Shown here: positions 15,585-23,628 of the stretch, piece by piece
Numbering within the stretch: position 1 is the stretch's first letter
How the letters are laid out: each line of letters begins with the position of its first letter
Source of the DNA: Alistipes sp.
GTDB lineage: Bacteria; Bacteroidota; Bacteroidia; Bacteroidales; Rikenellaceae
NCBI GenBank assembly: GCA_017560305.1
Contig: JAFYOF010000149.1
Span: 1-29,118 of the forward strand
Reading direction: 5' to 3'
DNA length: 29,118 nucleotides
The notes under the pieces: model-generated
Told to the model about the DNA's origin: nothing
What the model saw: the letters and a program-made list of their open reading frames with translations, nothing else
Database searches by the model: none
Made by a program: the position numbers and the translations under genes

Positions 15585-16066
15585 TGCGCATCGCAGAGAA
15601 GATAGGAACACTAATAGACTTTTTCTATATACGCCCCATATCGAAGATCGTGCCACACGAGATATTCCGATATGGGGTGTGTGGTGGTGTGAATATGCTT
15701 CTTGACATCGTGTGGTACTACATAATCTACCACTACATCGTAGCCCTGCGATACATTGACCTCGGCGTGGTGGTCATCTCGCCACACATCGCCGCCTTTA
15801 TCATCGTCTTCCCAATCACATTCTTCACGGGCTTCTGGCTCAACAGAAATGTGGCATTCAGAGCAACCGCAGTGGGACAAGGCGGACAGCTTCTGCGCTA
15901 CGCCCTGACCGTAGGTGGCTCAATACTTTTGAACTATGCTTGCTTGAAACTCTTTGTCGAGGTGGTCCACATCTGGGCAACACCAGCCAAGGCGCTCACA
16001 ACCGTTGTAAGCGTGGCATACAGTTATCTGGCGGGAAGATATTTTACATTCCGAAAGCAGGACTAA
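15584..16066 (+). CDS. GtrA family membrane protein
   Basis: The 160-residue protein has four hydrophobic segments and the family start EIFRYGVCGGVNMLLDIVWYY, with FWLNRNVAFRA in the middle and SYLAGRYFTFRK at the end, all typical of GtrA. Members help move undecaprenyl-linked sugars or act with glycosyltransferases in wall and O-antigen synthesis. No glycosyltransferase is adjacent. The ATG overlaps the stop of the previous gene (TAATG), so it closes the operon. Its stop overlaps that of convergent uvrB by three bases. Confidence 0.9.
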   Translation: MRIAEKIGTLIDFFYIRPISKIVPHEIFRYGVCGGVNMLLDIVWYYIIYHYIVALRYIDLGVVVISPHIAAFIIVFPITFFTGFWLNRNVAFRATAVGQGGQLLRYALTVGGSILLNYACLKLFVEVVHIWATPAKALTTVVSVAYSYLAGRYFTFRKQD

Positions 16067-18102
16067 TTGAGTCCATCACGCAACTTCTGCAACTCATACA
16101 TCTTGTCACGATAGCGGGCAGCTGCAAGGAAATCCAACGACTTGGCGGCACGCTCCATATCCTCACGCGCCTTATTGATTAGGTGGTCAATCTCCTTGAT
16201 ATCCATTTGAGGCTCAGCATTGTATCCACCCTGAACATCTGCCGCAACAGCATAGTGCTCCTCGACAATCGGATAGGCGGTCATATCGGCTGGGCGCTCC
16301 TTGCCCAAGAGCAGAAGGCTCTGACCCGAGCCGCTCTTCATAGCACGCTGGGGCATCTTTCCATTCTCCACATTGAAGCGTATCTGCTTGGCACGGCGGC
16401 GGTTACTCTCCTCTATAACAACACGCATCGAGTCTGAACACTCGTCGGCATACATAATCACCTTACCATTCGGGTGACGCGCGGCACGACCAGCCATCTG
16501 GGTAATGGAACGGACATTACGCAGAAAACCCTCCTTGTCGGCATCCAAAATCACAACAAGGCTCACCTCTGGCAAGTCCAAACCCTCACGCAGAAGATTC
16601 ACACCCACCAGCACATCAAATGCGTCGGCACGCATATCCTCAAGAATCTGCACTCGTTCCAGAGTCTCAACATCAGAGTGAATATATCGGTTACGCACAC
16701 CCGTGCGGTCGAAGTAACGCGACAACTCCTCCGCCATTCGCTTGGTGATAGTGCAGACCAGAATCTTCTCCTTCTTGCGCACACGCTCATCAATCTCAAT
16801 CATCATATCATCAATCTGATTGAGCGTAGGTCGCACCTCCATAGGAGGGTCTACCAATCCCGTTGGGCGGATAACCTGCTCAGCGACAACGCCTTCGCAC
16901 TTCATCATCTCGTAGTCGGCTGGTGTAGCACTCACATAGACCGATGTGCCGACCAACGACTCGAACTCATCAAACTTCAGCGGGCGGTTATCCCTCGCCG
17001 CAGGCAAACGGAAGCCATACTCCACAAGATTCTCCTTGCGCGCCCTGTCGCCGCCGTACATAGCGTGCACCTGCGGCAGAGTCACATGGCTCTCGTCGAT
17101 AATCATCAGGTAATCCTTGGGGAAATAGTCCAGAAGGCAGAATGGGCGGTCGCCCTCGTTTCTGCCATCGAAATATCGTGAATAGTTCTCAATACCAGAG
17201 CAATAGCCCAACTCCTTAATCATCTCAAGGTCGTACTCCACTCGCTGCTTGATGCGCTGCGCCTCCATAGCCCTGCCCTCGCTCTCGAAGAACGAGATTC
17301 GCTTGCCCATATCGACATAGATGTTGCCGATAGCCTTGTCAATGCGCTCCTTCGTGGTGACAAACATATTCGCAGGGAAGAGCGTAACCTCCTCAAGCGC
17401 CTCAAGACGCTGACCGCTTGCGGGGTCTATGGTGTGGATGGACTCAATCTCATCGTCGAAGAATGTGATGCGGTAGCAATAGTCACCAAACGCCGCCATC
17501 ACATCGACCATATCGCCGCGTGTGCGGAAAGTCGCAGGCGTGAGCTCCAACTCCGTGCGGGTGTAGAGCGCCTCGACCAGACGATAGAGCAGATGCTTGT
17601 AACTCTGCGTCGCACCCACCTTCAGGCGGATGGATGTGGCGTGGAAGTCGGCTGGGTTACCAATACCATAGAGGCACGACACACTCGACACAACAACAAC
17701 ATCCCTGCGCCCCGAAAGCAAGGCGGAGGTGGTGCTCAATCGCATCTTCTCAATCTCATCGTTGATTGAGAGGTCCTTCTCGATGTAGGTGTCCGTTGTG
17801 GGGAGATATGCCTCAGGCTGGTAGTAGTCGTAGTATGACACGAAATACTCCACCGCATTCTCTGGAAAGAAATTCTTGAACTCGCCATACAACTGCGCCG
17901 CGAGGGTCTTGTTGTGACTCAAAACGATAGTGGGTCGGTTCAGACGCGCAATGACATTCGCCATTGTGAAGGTCTTTCCTGAGCCAGTCACTCCCATAAG
18001 GGTATTATGAGCCACACCCCGCTCGATAGACTCGACGAGTTGCGCAATCGCCTCGGGCTGGTCACCCATAGGCGCATATTCAGATACGAGTTTGAAATCC
18101 AT
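16063..18102 (-). CDS. uvrB: Excinuclease ABC subunit B
   Basis: UvrB verifies lesions in nucleotide excision repair and hands DNA to UvrC. The 679-residue protein has Walker A GVTGSGKT (37-44), a beta-hairpin region with YFVSYYDYYQPEAY, the DExH-like LMIIDESHVTLPQ, helicase motif VI QMAGRAARHPNGK, and a C-terminal UVR coiled coil (about 640-675; DMERAAKSLDFLAAARYRDKMYE). Length is standard. It is alone on its strand and converges on gtrA with overlapping stops and no terminator between them. Confidence 0.98.
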   Translation of the reverse strand: MDFKLVSEYAPMGDQPEAIAQLVESIERGVAHNTLMGVTGSGKTFTMANVIARLNRPTIVLSHNKTLAAQLYGEFKNFFPENAVEYFVSYYDYYQPEAYLPTTDTYIEKDLSINDEIEKMRLSTTSALLSGRRDVVVVSSVSCLYGIGNPADFHATSIRLKVGATQSYKHLLYRLVEALYTRTELELTPATFRTRGDMVDVMAAFGDYCYRITFFDDEIESIHTIDPASGQRLEALEEVTLFPANMFVTTKERIDKAIGNIYVDMGKRISFFESEGRAMEAQRIKQRVEYDLEMIKELGYCSGIENYSRYFDGRNEGDRPFCLLDYFPKDYLMIIDESHVTLPQVHAMYGGDRARKENLVEYGFRLPAARDNRPLKFDEFESLVGTSVYVSATPADYEMMKCEGVVAEQVIRPTGLVDPPMEVRPTLNQIDDMMIEIDERVRKKEKILVCTITKRMAEELSRYFDRTGVRNRYIHSDVETLERVQILEDMRADAFDVLVGVNLLREGLDLPEVSLVVILDADKEGFLRNVRSITQMAGRAARHPNGKVIMYADECSDSMRVVIEESNRRRAKQIRFNVENGKMPQRAMKSGSGQSLLLLGKERPADMTAYPIVEEHYAVAADVQGGYNAEPQMDIKEIDHLINKAREDMERAAKSLDFLAAARYRDKMYELQKLRDGLN

Positions 18103-18106
18103 ACTA

Positions 18107-18135
18107 CAAAGATACCTAATTATTCAGAATTCAAA
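18107..18135 (-). promoter_or_regulatory. Promoter of uvrB, close to the start codon
   Basis: TATCTTTG on the minus strand (18114-18107) ends only 5 bases before the uvrB ATG at 18102. TTTG at 18135-18132 gives a 17-base spacer, slightly short. If correct the mRNA would have almost no leader. No LexA-type box was recognised. Confidence 0.45.
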
Positions 18136-18172
18136 ATTCAAAATTCAAAATTATTTGTACCTTTGTACAAAT
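18129..18172. repeat. Short tandem repeats and palindrome between uvrB and the transferase gene
   Basis: ATTCAAA occurs three times in a row (18129-18149), followed by ATTTGTAC-CTTT-GTACAAAT (18153-18172), a perfect 8-bp inverted repeat. Within it TACCTTTG (18158-18165) fits a plus-strand -7 box for the gene at 18245. The palindrome could be an operator for that gene or for uvrB. The repeats could also mark the edge of inserted DNA. Confidence 0.55.
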
Positions 18173-18244
18173 TTCCGTACAGATGATAGTGGAATTATTT
18201 TAAAACACAAAACAAATAATTTAAGGATCAAAAAACAATAGCAT

Positions 18245-20044
18245 ATGACTCTTACGCTAAATCACTATAAATCATTTGCTAATAAATTTATAGGGGGGGG
18301 TATTAAACCCATAATCAAAAATCCTGTATTTTTTATTTTTCAGGCAATTATTATAAGTGCGCCATTATTAGTTTGTTGTATTAAACAACTGATTTCATAT
18401 GGTCACATATTTTTCGCCTTGCCCATTATCATTTTTGCCGCATATATTCTTTCAATTATAATTTCACTTTTTCCAAAGAGTAAAATTATTTTGTATATAA
18501 TTTCGTATATATTTACTATTTCAGAAATTTTTATAATTCTGAACTTTGGGTCAAGATTTTCATTGCTTATCTTACAACTTATTGCAGAAACAAACCCAAA
18601 CGAAGCCTCAGAATTTATATCATCATACATTATATCTCCCAAAATGTTGATGTATTATTTCCTTGTCGTTTCATTTATTGGCTGTAATATTTTTTCAGAA
18701 AAATCAGACCTAATTAAATCTATTACTAAACAGATTATAGATTATATTCCAAATAAAATTTACATCTGGATTTCTTGTATATTATTGATTTCTGGTGCAA
18801 TATCAATATATCGAGACATTAGGTTGTTATACACTTTTTACTCCAAACACTTCAAAGATGTTCCAGGGGTTTTGTTTAATGTCAGATATAGTAAGAACTA
18901 CACGACATTAGGTAACATTGTTTATGCTTCATATTTTTATTTTTCATCATTAAATGAAACTGAAGTTTTAGCAGAAACTCTGCAAAATATATCATCCATT
19001 AACTCCTACTTCACATCAAAAAATGTTATTCTCATTCTTGGTGAATCATTTAATAAATCACACTCCTCATTGTATGGTTATTCTATTAATACAAACCCCA
19101 AGTTAAATAAAGATGGAGATAATCTTTTTTTAATGAACCATATCATATCCCCAAGCAATGCAACGGCAAGTTGCTTGAGACTATTATTCTCATTTTCAAA
19201 TCGTGACAATGACTTATATTGGGCTAACACACCACTATTTCCTGCATTGTATAGGGCTGCAGGTTATAATGTTTTCTTTTTAAGTAATCAGGAGTGTCAA
19301 GGACACGGAAAGGATATCTGGGATAGTATGAATAGTTGTTTAGCAAATAATTTAACCATTCCTTATCTATATGATTATATCAACCCTTTCGTGTATAATC
19401 GCGATATTGATTTAGTAAAAGAATATGAGAATATTGCTCCATCAATAAATGCAAATCTCCCAAAACTTGTTATGTTTCATCTTTTGGGGCAGCATACAGA
19501 ATACAAAGAACGATACCCTGGATTTGAAACCGTATTCACTAAAGATGATTATCAACATCGAACAGACCTTAACGATAAGCAAAAAGAGATTGTTGCTCAT
19601 TATGATAATGCAACTCTTTATAATGACAAGGTTGTTTCATCTATAATAGATCTATTTCGAGACGAAGACTCAATAGTTATCTATCTATCCGACCATGGCG
19701 ATGAAGTATATGACTATCGAGATAAATTTGGTCGTTCCCACGAACCTATAATATCCAAAGGTCGTGCTATGCACCAATATGAAGTTCCATTTATGATTTG
19801 GGTGTCTGACAAATATAAAGAGACCCACCCTGACATAATTAAACGAATTGAGAATTCAGTGGACCGCCCATTTATGACTGATGATTTACCTCATTTGATG
19901 CTCGATTTAGCAGGTATTGAATGTGAATGGTTTGAGCCATCACGCAGTCTAATTAACGACCAATACAATGTTAATCGCAAGCGTTTACTGGAAGACTCAA
20001 AACAAGATTACGATGAGATTATGAAATCTGCATCGCTGAATTAA
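18245..20044 (+). CDS. Phosphoethanolamine-transferase-like membrane sulfatase-fold enzyme, phase-variable candidate
   Basis: The 599-residue protein has about five N-terminal membrane segments (28-48, 53-75, 79-99, 134-150, 172-189). A periplasmic alkaline-phosphatase-fold domain follows with LILGESFNKSHSSLYGY (264-280, nucleophile and metal site), SNATASCLRLLFSF (304-317), GQH (415-417), LSDHGDE (481-487) and a histidine near 499. This is the pattern of EptA/EptC/CptA enzymes, which add phosphoethanolamine to lipid A or core sugars; a related donor is possible. The gene is much more AT-rich than its neighbours and sits between uvrB and ruvB, which suggests acquisition. A G8 tract in codons 17-19 sets the reading frame. 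The start at 18245 is the only ATG before the tract in this frame. Confidence 0.85.
   Translation: MTLTLNHYKSFANKFIGGGIKPIIKNPVFFIFQAIIISAPLLVCCIKQLISYGHIFFALPIIIFAAYILSIIISLFPKSKIILYIISYIFTISEIFIILNFGSRFSLLILQLIAETNPNEASEFISSYIISPKMLMYYFLVVSFIGCNIFSEKSDLIKSITKQIIDYIPNKIYIWISCILLISGAISIYRDIRLLYTFYSKHFKDVPGVLFNVRYSKNYTTLGNIVYASYFYFSSLNETEVLAETLQNISSINSYFTSKNVILILGESFNKSHSSLYGYSINTNPKLNKDGDNLFLMNHIISPSNATASCLRLLFSFSNRDNDLYWANTPLFPALYRAAGYNVFFLSNQECQGHGKDIWDSMNSCLANNLTIPYLYDYINPFVYNRDIDLVKEYENIAPSINANLPKLVMFHLLGQHTEYKERYPGFETVFTKDDYQHRTDLNDKQKEIVAHYDNATLYNDKVVSSIIDLFRDEDSIVIYLSDHGDEVYDYRDKFGRSHEPIISKGRAMHQYEVPFMIWVSDKYKETHPDIIKRIENSVDRPFMTDDLPHLMLDLAGIECEWFEPSRSLINDQYNVNRKRLLEDSKQDYDEIMKSASLN
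18293..18300 (+). repeat. G8 homopolymer tract in the transferase gene
   Basis: Eight consecutive G fall at codons 17-19 (ATA GGG GGG GGT ATT). With nine G the frame reads TAT TAA right after the tract; with seven it reads GTA TTA AAC CCA TAA. Both end translation at once. The tract stands in a local sequence that is otherwise strongly A+T, so its persistence is notable. Confidence 0.9.
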
Positions 20045-20052
20045 AACCTCAG

Positions 20053-20090
20053 AAACCCGAATAACTTTTAAGAGTTACTCGGGTTTATTA
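20053..20090 (+). terminator. Terminator after the transferase gene
   Basis: AAACCCGA-A-TAACT pairs with AGTTA-C-TCGGGTTT around a 6-base loop, followed by a T-rich but interrupted tail. It starts 9 bases after the stop codon. Confidence 0.75.
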
Positions 20091-20167
20091 TTTCTTATTT
20101 CACAAAATCAGTTTCCATAAATTCTTTTTTCTTTGTTGCGATTTAGGATTTTGTATCTTGTTTTTAT

Positions 20168-20175
20168 TATCTTTG
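20168..20175 (+). promoter_or_regulatory. Likely -7 box of ruvB
   Basis: TATCTTTG fits TAnnTTTG. The nearest TTTG (20150-20153) gives a 14-base spacer, shorter than usual, so the promoter is only partly supported. The start would be about 15 bases before the ruvB ATG at 20197. Confidence 0.4.
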
Positions 20176-20196
20176 TAGAAATATTACTTGGCAATA

Positions 20197-21210
20197 ATGG
20201 CAAAAGATAGAAATATGAGAAATATCGAGAGTGATCTCGAATTTGAGAATAGGATACGACCACAAGAACTCGCGACCTTCTCGGGTCAGGATAAGATTGT
20301 GGATAACCTCAAGGTCTTTATCAAGGCGGCACTGATGCGTGGCGACTCGCTCGACCATACGCTGTTGCACGGCCCTCCGGGATTGGGTAAGACCACGCTG
20401 GCAAACATCATCGCACACGAGATGGGAGCGCAACTCAAGGTCACCTCGGGTCCTGTGCTGGACAAGCCTGGCGATCTGGCAGGTCTGCTCACCAACCTCG
20501 ATGCGGGCGATGTGCTCTTCATTGATGAGATTCACCGCCTGAGCCCTATTGTGGAGGAGTATCTATACTCGGCGATGGAGGACTACAAGATTGACATTGT
20601 GCTGGACAAAGGCCCCTCGGCGCGCTCTATACAGATTGAGCTTGCTCCATTTACCTTGGTGGGCGCTACCACCCGAAGCGGTCTGCTCACTGCCCCACTG
20701 CGTGCTCGATTTGGCATCACCTGCCATTTGGAGTACTACGACACCCCCGTGCTGGCGGGCATCGTGAAGCGCTCGGCACGCATCCTCGACATCTCGATTG
20801 ATGACGATGCGGCTCACGAGGTTGCTCTGCGCTCACGCGGTACGCCCCGTATCGCAAACGCACTGCTGCGCCGTGTGAGAGACTTTGCAATGGTGAAGGG
20901 TGAGGGTCATATCGACCTGCCAATCACACGCATAGCCCTTCAGGCGCTCAACATCGACTCGCGCGGTCTGGACCAGATGGACAACAAGATTCTCTCGACC
21001 ATAATTGAGAAATTCAAGGGTGGCCCAGTGGGCCTGAACACCATCGCCACAGCCGTTGGCGAGGAGGCTGGCACGATTGAGGATGTCTACGAGCCATTTC
21101 TCATCAAGGAGGGCTTCATCAAGCGCACACCACGCGGCCGTGAGGCTACAGAGCTCGCCTACAAGCATCTGGGCTTCACACCAAAGTCGGATGATGGATT
21201 GTTATTCTAA
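20197..21210 (+). CDS. ruvB: Holliday junction branch migration helicase RuvB
   Basis: RuvB is the AAA+ motor that with RuvA drives branch migration. From ATG 20197 the protein has 337 residues, the normal length; a TTG three codons earlier is less likely. Walker A GPPGLGKT is at 59-66, Walker [10 protein letters not shown] about 106-114, sensor I VGATTRSG, and the C-terminal winged helix contains [27 protein letters not shown]. ruvA and ruvC are not in the window. It is followed 12 bases later by a metallophosphoesterase gene. Confidence 0.97.
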   Translation: MAKDRNMRNIESDLEFENRIRPQELATFSGQDKIVDNLKVFIKAALMRGDSLDHTLLHGPPGLGKTTLANIIAHEMGAQLKVTSGPVLDKPGDLAGLLTNLDAGDVLFIDEIHRLSPIVEEYLYSAMEDYKIDIVLDKGPSARSIQIELAPFTLVGATTRSGLLTAPLRARFGITCHLEYYDTPVLAGIVKRSARILDISIDDDAAHEVALRSRGTPRIANALLRRVRDFAMVKGEGHIDLPITRIALQALNIDSRGLDQMDNKILSTIIEKFKGGPVGLNTIATAVGEEAGTIEDVYEPFLIKEGFIKRTPRGREATELAYKHLGFTPKSDDGLLF

Positions 21211-21222
21211 AACACTACGGAT

Positions 21223-22347
21223 ATGAAACGCATTGCAACGCTTATGGTTGCCCTTGTGATGGCAACGACACTTATGGCGCAAGGGCGTCAGGGAGTACCA
21301 CAGATTCCTATCTACCCCGAGTTGCAGGAGGAGGGCTCGTTCTCGATGATTCTTGTGCCCGACCCACAGAGTTACACGAAGTTTGCTGCAAACCAGCCAC
21401 TCTTCGACTTGCAGACTGCGTGGATTGCGCAGAATATCGACCTGCTCAATATCAAGGCCGCCCTCTTTACGGGCGATATGGTGGAGCATACGGGCAAGTT
21501 GATTTCTGGTCCGCTGCCAAACCCATACAACGGCGACCAGACTGGCCGTCAGCAGTGGGAGGCTGTATCGCGTGCGTTGAGTAGACTGGATAACCGCCTG
21601 CCTTATGTTGTTGCACAGGGTAATCACGACATCGGTCACATCACCGCAACCGACCGCCACACGCTTGCCGACGAGTACATCCGTCCAGAGCGTAACATCA
21701 AGTGGGAGAAGTCGTTAGTTGCAACCTGCCCTAACTTTGAGGGTGTGCACACAATGGAGAATTCGGCATACGAATTTGAGGATAGTGCGTGGGGAAAACT
21801 ACTCGTCATCACATTCGAGTTTGCGCCACGCGACGAGGCTGTGGAGTGGGCAAAGCAGCTCACCGAGTCGGAGCGTTTCAAGAATCATAAGGTGATAATC
21901 CTCACCCACTCGTGGCTCGACACCGCAGGCAACCGCATCGGCAAGGAGGGTTACACTCTCACGCCTTGCAACTGGTCGGAGGCCATCTGGCAGAAGTTGG
22001 TCTATCCATCAAAGAACATCTGCTTGGTGTTGTGCGGTCACACGGGCGACGCACCAAGAATCAAGGGCGATGAGGCGGAGGTAAACTACCAGCCTACCTG
22101 CTCATTCCGCATCGACAAGGCGGCAGACGGTCGCAACATCCCTCAGATGATGTTCAACTCACAGCAGGCCGATGGCGACTGGAACGGCAACGGCGGCGAC
22201 TGCTGGTTGCGCATTATGGAGTTCCGCCCCGATGGCAAGACCATCAGCGTACGCACATTCTCGCCTCTGTTTGCGCTCTCGCGCCGCACACAACATCTGG
22301 CGTGGAGAACTGCCGATTATGACCAGTTCGATATTGTGATTGAGTAA
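21223..22347 (+). CDS. Secreted calcineurin-like metallophosphoesterase
   Basis: The 374-residue protein has a signal peptide (about 1-20, ending TTLMAQ). The metallophosphoesterase motifs come in order: D-x-Q in LVPDPQSY (D47), GDMVEH (84-89), GNHD (133-136), THSW, and GHTGD, so the di-metal site appears complete. Members hydrolyse phosphomono- or diesters in the periplasm or outside; substrate not predictable. It lies 12 bases after ruvB and probably shares its transcript, ending at the terminator at 22369. The link with ruvB is probably positional rather than functional. Confidence 0.88.
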   Translation: MKRIATLMVALVMATTLMAQGRQGVPQIPIYPELQEEGSFSMILVPDPQSYTKFAANQPLFDLQTAWIAQNIDLLNIKAALFTGDMVEHTGKLISGPLPNPYNGDQTGRQQWEAVSRALSRLDNRLPYVVAQGNHDIGHITATDRHTLADEYIRPERNIKWEKSLVATCPNFEGVHTMENSAYEFEDSAWGKLLVITFEFAPRDEAVEWAKQLTESERFKNHKVIILTHSWLDTAGNRIGKEGYTLTPCNWSEAIWQKLVYPSKNICLVLCGHTGDAPRIKGDEAEVNYQPTCSFRIDKAADGRNIPQMMFNSQQADGDWNGNGGDCWLRIMEFRPDGKTISVRTFSPLFALSRRTQHLAWRTADYDQFDIVIE

Positions 22348-22368
22348 CGCAACTCGCGCCAAGCATAG

Positions 22369-22398
22369 AAGGTTGTCCCTCGGGGCAACCTTTTTTTT
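22369..22398 (+). terminator. Terminator after the metallophosphoesterase gene
   Basis: AAGGTTGTCC pairs with GGGCAACCTT around a CTCG tetraloop and is followed by eight T. It is a strong Rho-independent terminator. Confidence 0.9.
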
Positions 22399-22452
22399 AT
22401 TAGGAGGGGCACGAGAATAACACCAAAAGACCGCATTATACAAATCCCACAG

Positions 22453-22468
22453 TAAGTATAAATACTTA
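22453..22468. promoter_or_regulatory. Palindrome upstream of the carrier operon
   Basis: TAAGTAT-AA-ATACTTA is a perfect 7-bp inverted repeat with a 2-base centre, about 60 bases before a -7 box. Its size fits a dimeric regulator's operator; none is known to me for it. Confidence 0.4.
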
Positions 22469-22527
22469 TTTTGCTATATATAATAGGTATCGGCGAGAAA
22501 AAATGACGGATTTTAGAAAAAAAATGA

Positions 22528-22535
22528 TATATTTG
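22528..22535 (+). promoter_or_regulatory. Likely -7 box of the carrier operon
   Basis: TATATTTG matches the consensus. No convincing -33 box was found, which may mean activator dependence. The start would be near 22542, leaving a leader of about 130 bases. Confidence 0.4.
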
Positions 22536-22639
22536 TGCCATATTTTACACACAATGTGGAAAAATTGGGCAAAACCGATAGTCTAAAATGTCGCGTTGAT
22601 AGAACTATTGCACAGCCCGACACAAAGGACTAACTAATA

Positions 22640-22657
22640 GCCACAGAGGTTTGTGGC
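22640..22657 (+). promoter_or_regulatory. Hairpin in the leader just before the carrier gene
   Basis: GCCACA-GAGGTT-TGTGGC is a perfect 6-bp stem ending 15 bases before the ATG at 22673. It could affect translation initiation. I do not recognise a known riboswitch in the leader. Confidence 0.45.
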
Positions 22658-22672
22658 AGAATTCTTAATGTA

Positions 22673-23626
22673 ATGAAAGAACAACTAGAAGCCCTGAATG
22701 CCGTCTCGATTAATTTCGGTCAGGGAGGAATGACGATCGTCAACTTCATTCTTGCGTTTGTGATGTTTGGCGTAGCACTCGGTATCAAAACGCAGACATT
22801 CAAAGATGTATTCAAAAATCCAAAATCGGTAATCGTAGGTATCATCCTCCAGTGGATTGGTTTGCCAGCAGTTACTTTCGCCGTTGCCTTGGCGTTGAGC
22901 CCTTGGATCACCCCAATGATTGCGCTCGGTATGATTTTGGTGGCTTCTTGCCCAGGTGGCAACATTTCAAACTTTATGTCATCTCTCTCGAAGGGTAATG
23001 TAGAGTTGTCAATCTCGATGACCGCAGTTACAACAGCCTTCGCTCCGCTGGTGACCCCATTCAACTTCTTCTTCTGGGGCTCAATGTACAGCCAGATTAT
23101 CGCTATCAAGAACGATATCCCAACACTCGTAATTCCATTCTTCCCAATGTTGGAGCAGATTATGTTGCTGCTCGGAGTGCCTATCTTCCTGGGTCTGCTC
23201 TTCGCTCGCTACTTCCCTAATGCGACAAAGAAGATTACAAAGCCTGCGCAGGTGCTCTCTATCCTGCTCTTCCTGGGAATGGTAGTGGTGTCATTCTCAC
23301 AGAACTTCCAGATTTTCCTCGATAACATCTTCTATGTATTCTTCATCGTGATGTTGCACAATGCCAGCGCATTGGCTACAGGATATTTCGGAGGTAAGCT
23401 GGCACGCGTTCCAGAGGCTGACCGCCGCTCATTCACCGTTGAGATTGGTATTCAGAACTCTGGTCTCGGTCTGATTTTGCTCTTCAACCCAGCAATCTTC
23501 CCACCAGAAATCTGGCACGGTCATTATGGAGGTATGCTCTTTATGACTGCTTGGTGGGGCATCTGGCACATCGTGTCGGGTCTGACCGTAGCCTTCCTTT
23601 TCCGTCGTAAACCCCTTAATGCTTAA
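22673..23626 (+). CDS. Bile acid:sodium symporter (BASS) family transporter
   Basis: The 317-residue inner-membrane protein has nine to ten hydrophobic segments. It shows the family phrases VASCPGGNISNFMSSLSKGN (the substrate/sodium crossover region) and GIQNSGLGLILLF. It resembles the YocS/ASBT-like group; members carry bile acids, keto acids such as ketopantoate, or other organic anions, and the substrate here is unknown. It is the first of three genes with gaps of 2 and 11 bases (acyltransferase, outer-membrane barrel), a clear operon. Confidence 0.92.
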   Translation: MKEQLEALNAVSINFGQGGMTIVNFILAFVMFGVALGIKTQTFKDVFKNPKSVIVGIILQWIGLPAVTFAVALALSPWITPMIALGMILVASCPGGNISNFMSSLSKGNVELSISMTAVTTAFAPLVTPFNFFFWGSMYSQIIAIKNDIPTLVIPFFPMLEQIMLLLGVPIFLGLLFARYFPNATKKITKPAQVLSILLFLGMVVVSFSQNFQIFLDNIFYVFFIVMLHNASALATGYFGGKLARVPEADRRSFTVEIGIQNSGLGLILLFNPAIFPPEIWHGHYGGMLFMTAWWGIWHIVSGLTVAFLFRRKPLNA

Positions 23627-23628
23627 AT

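Noticed and set aside
22542..22672. Known riboswitch (TPP, cobalamin, preQ1) before the carrier gene
   Set aside because: None of the conserved core sequences that I know for these classes is present.
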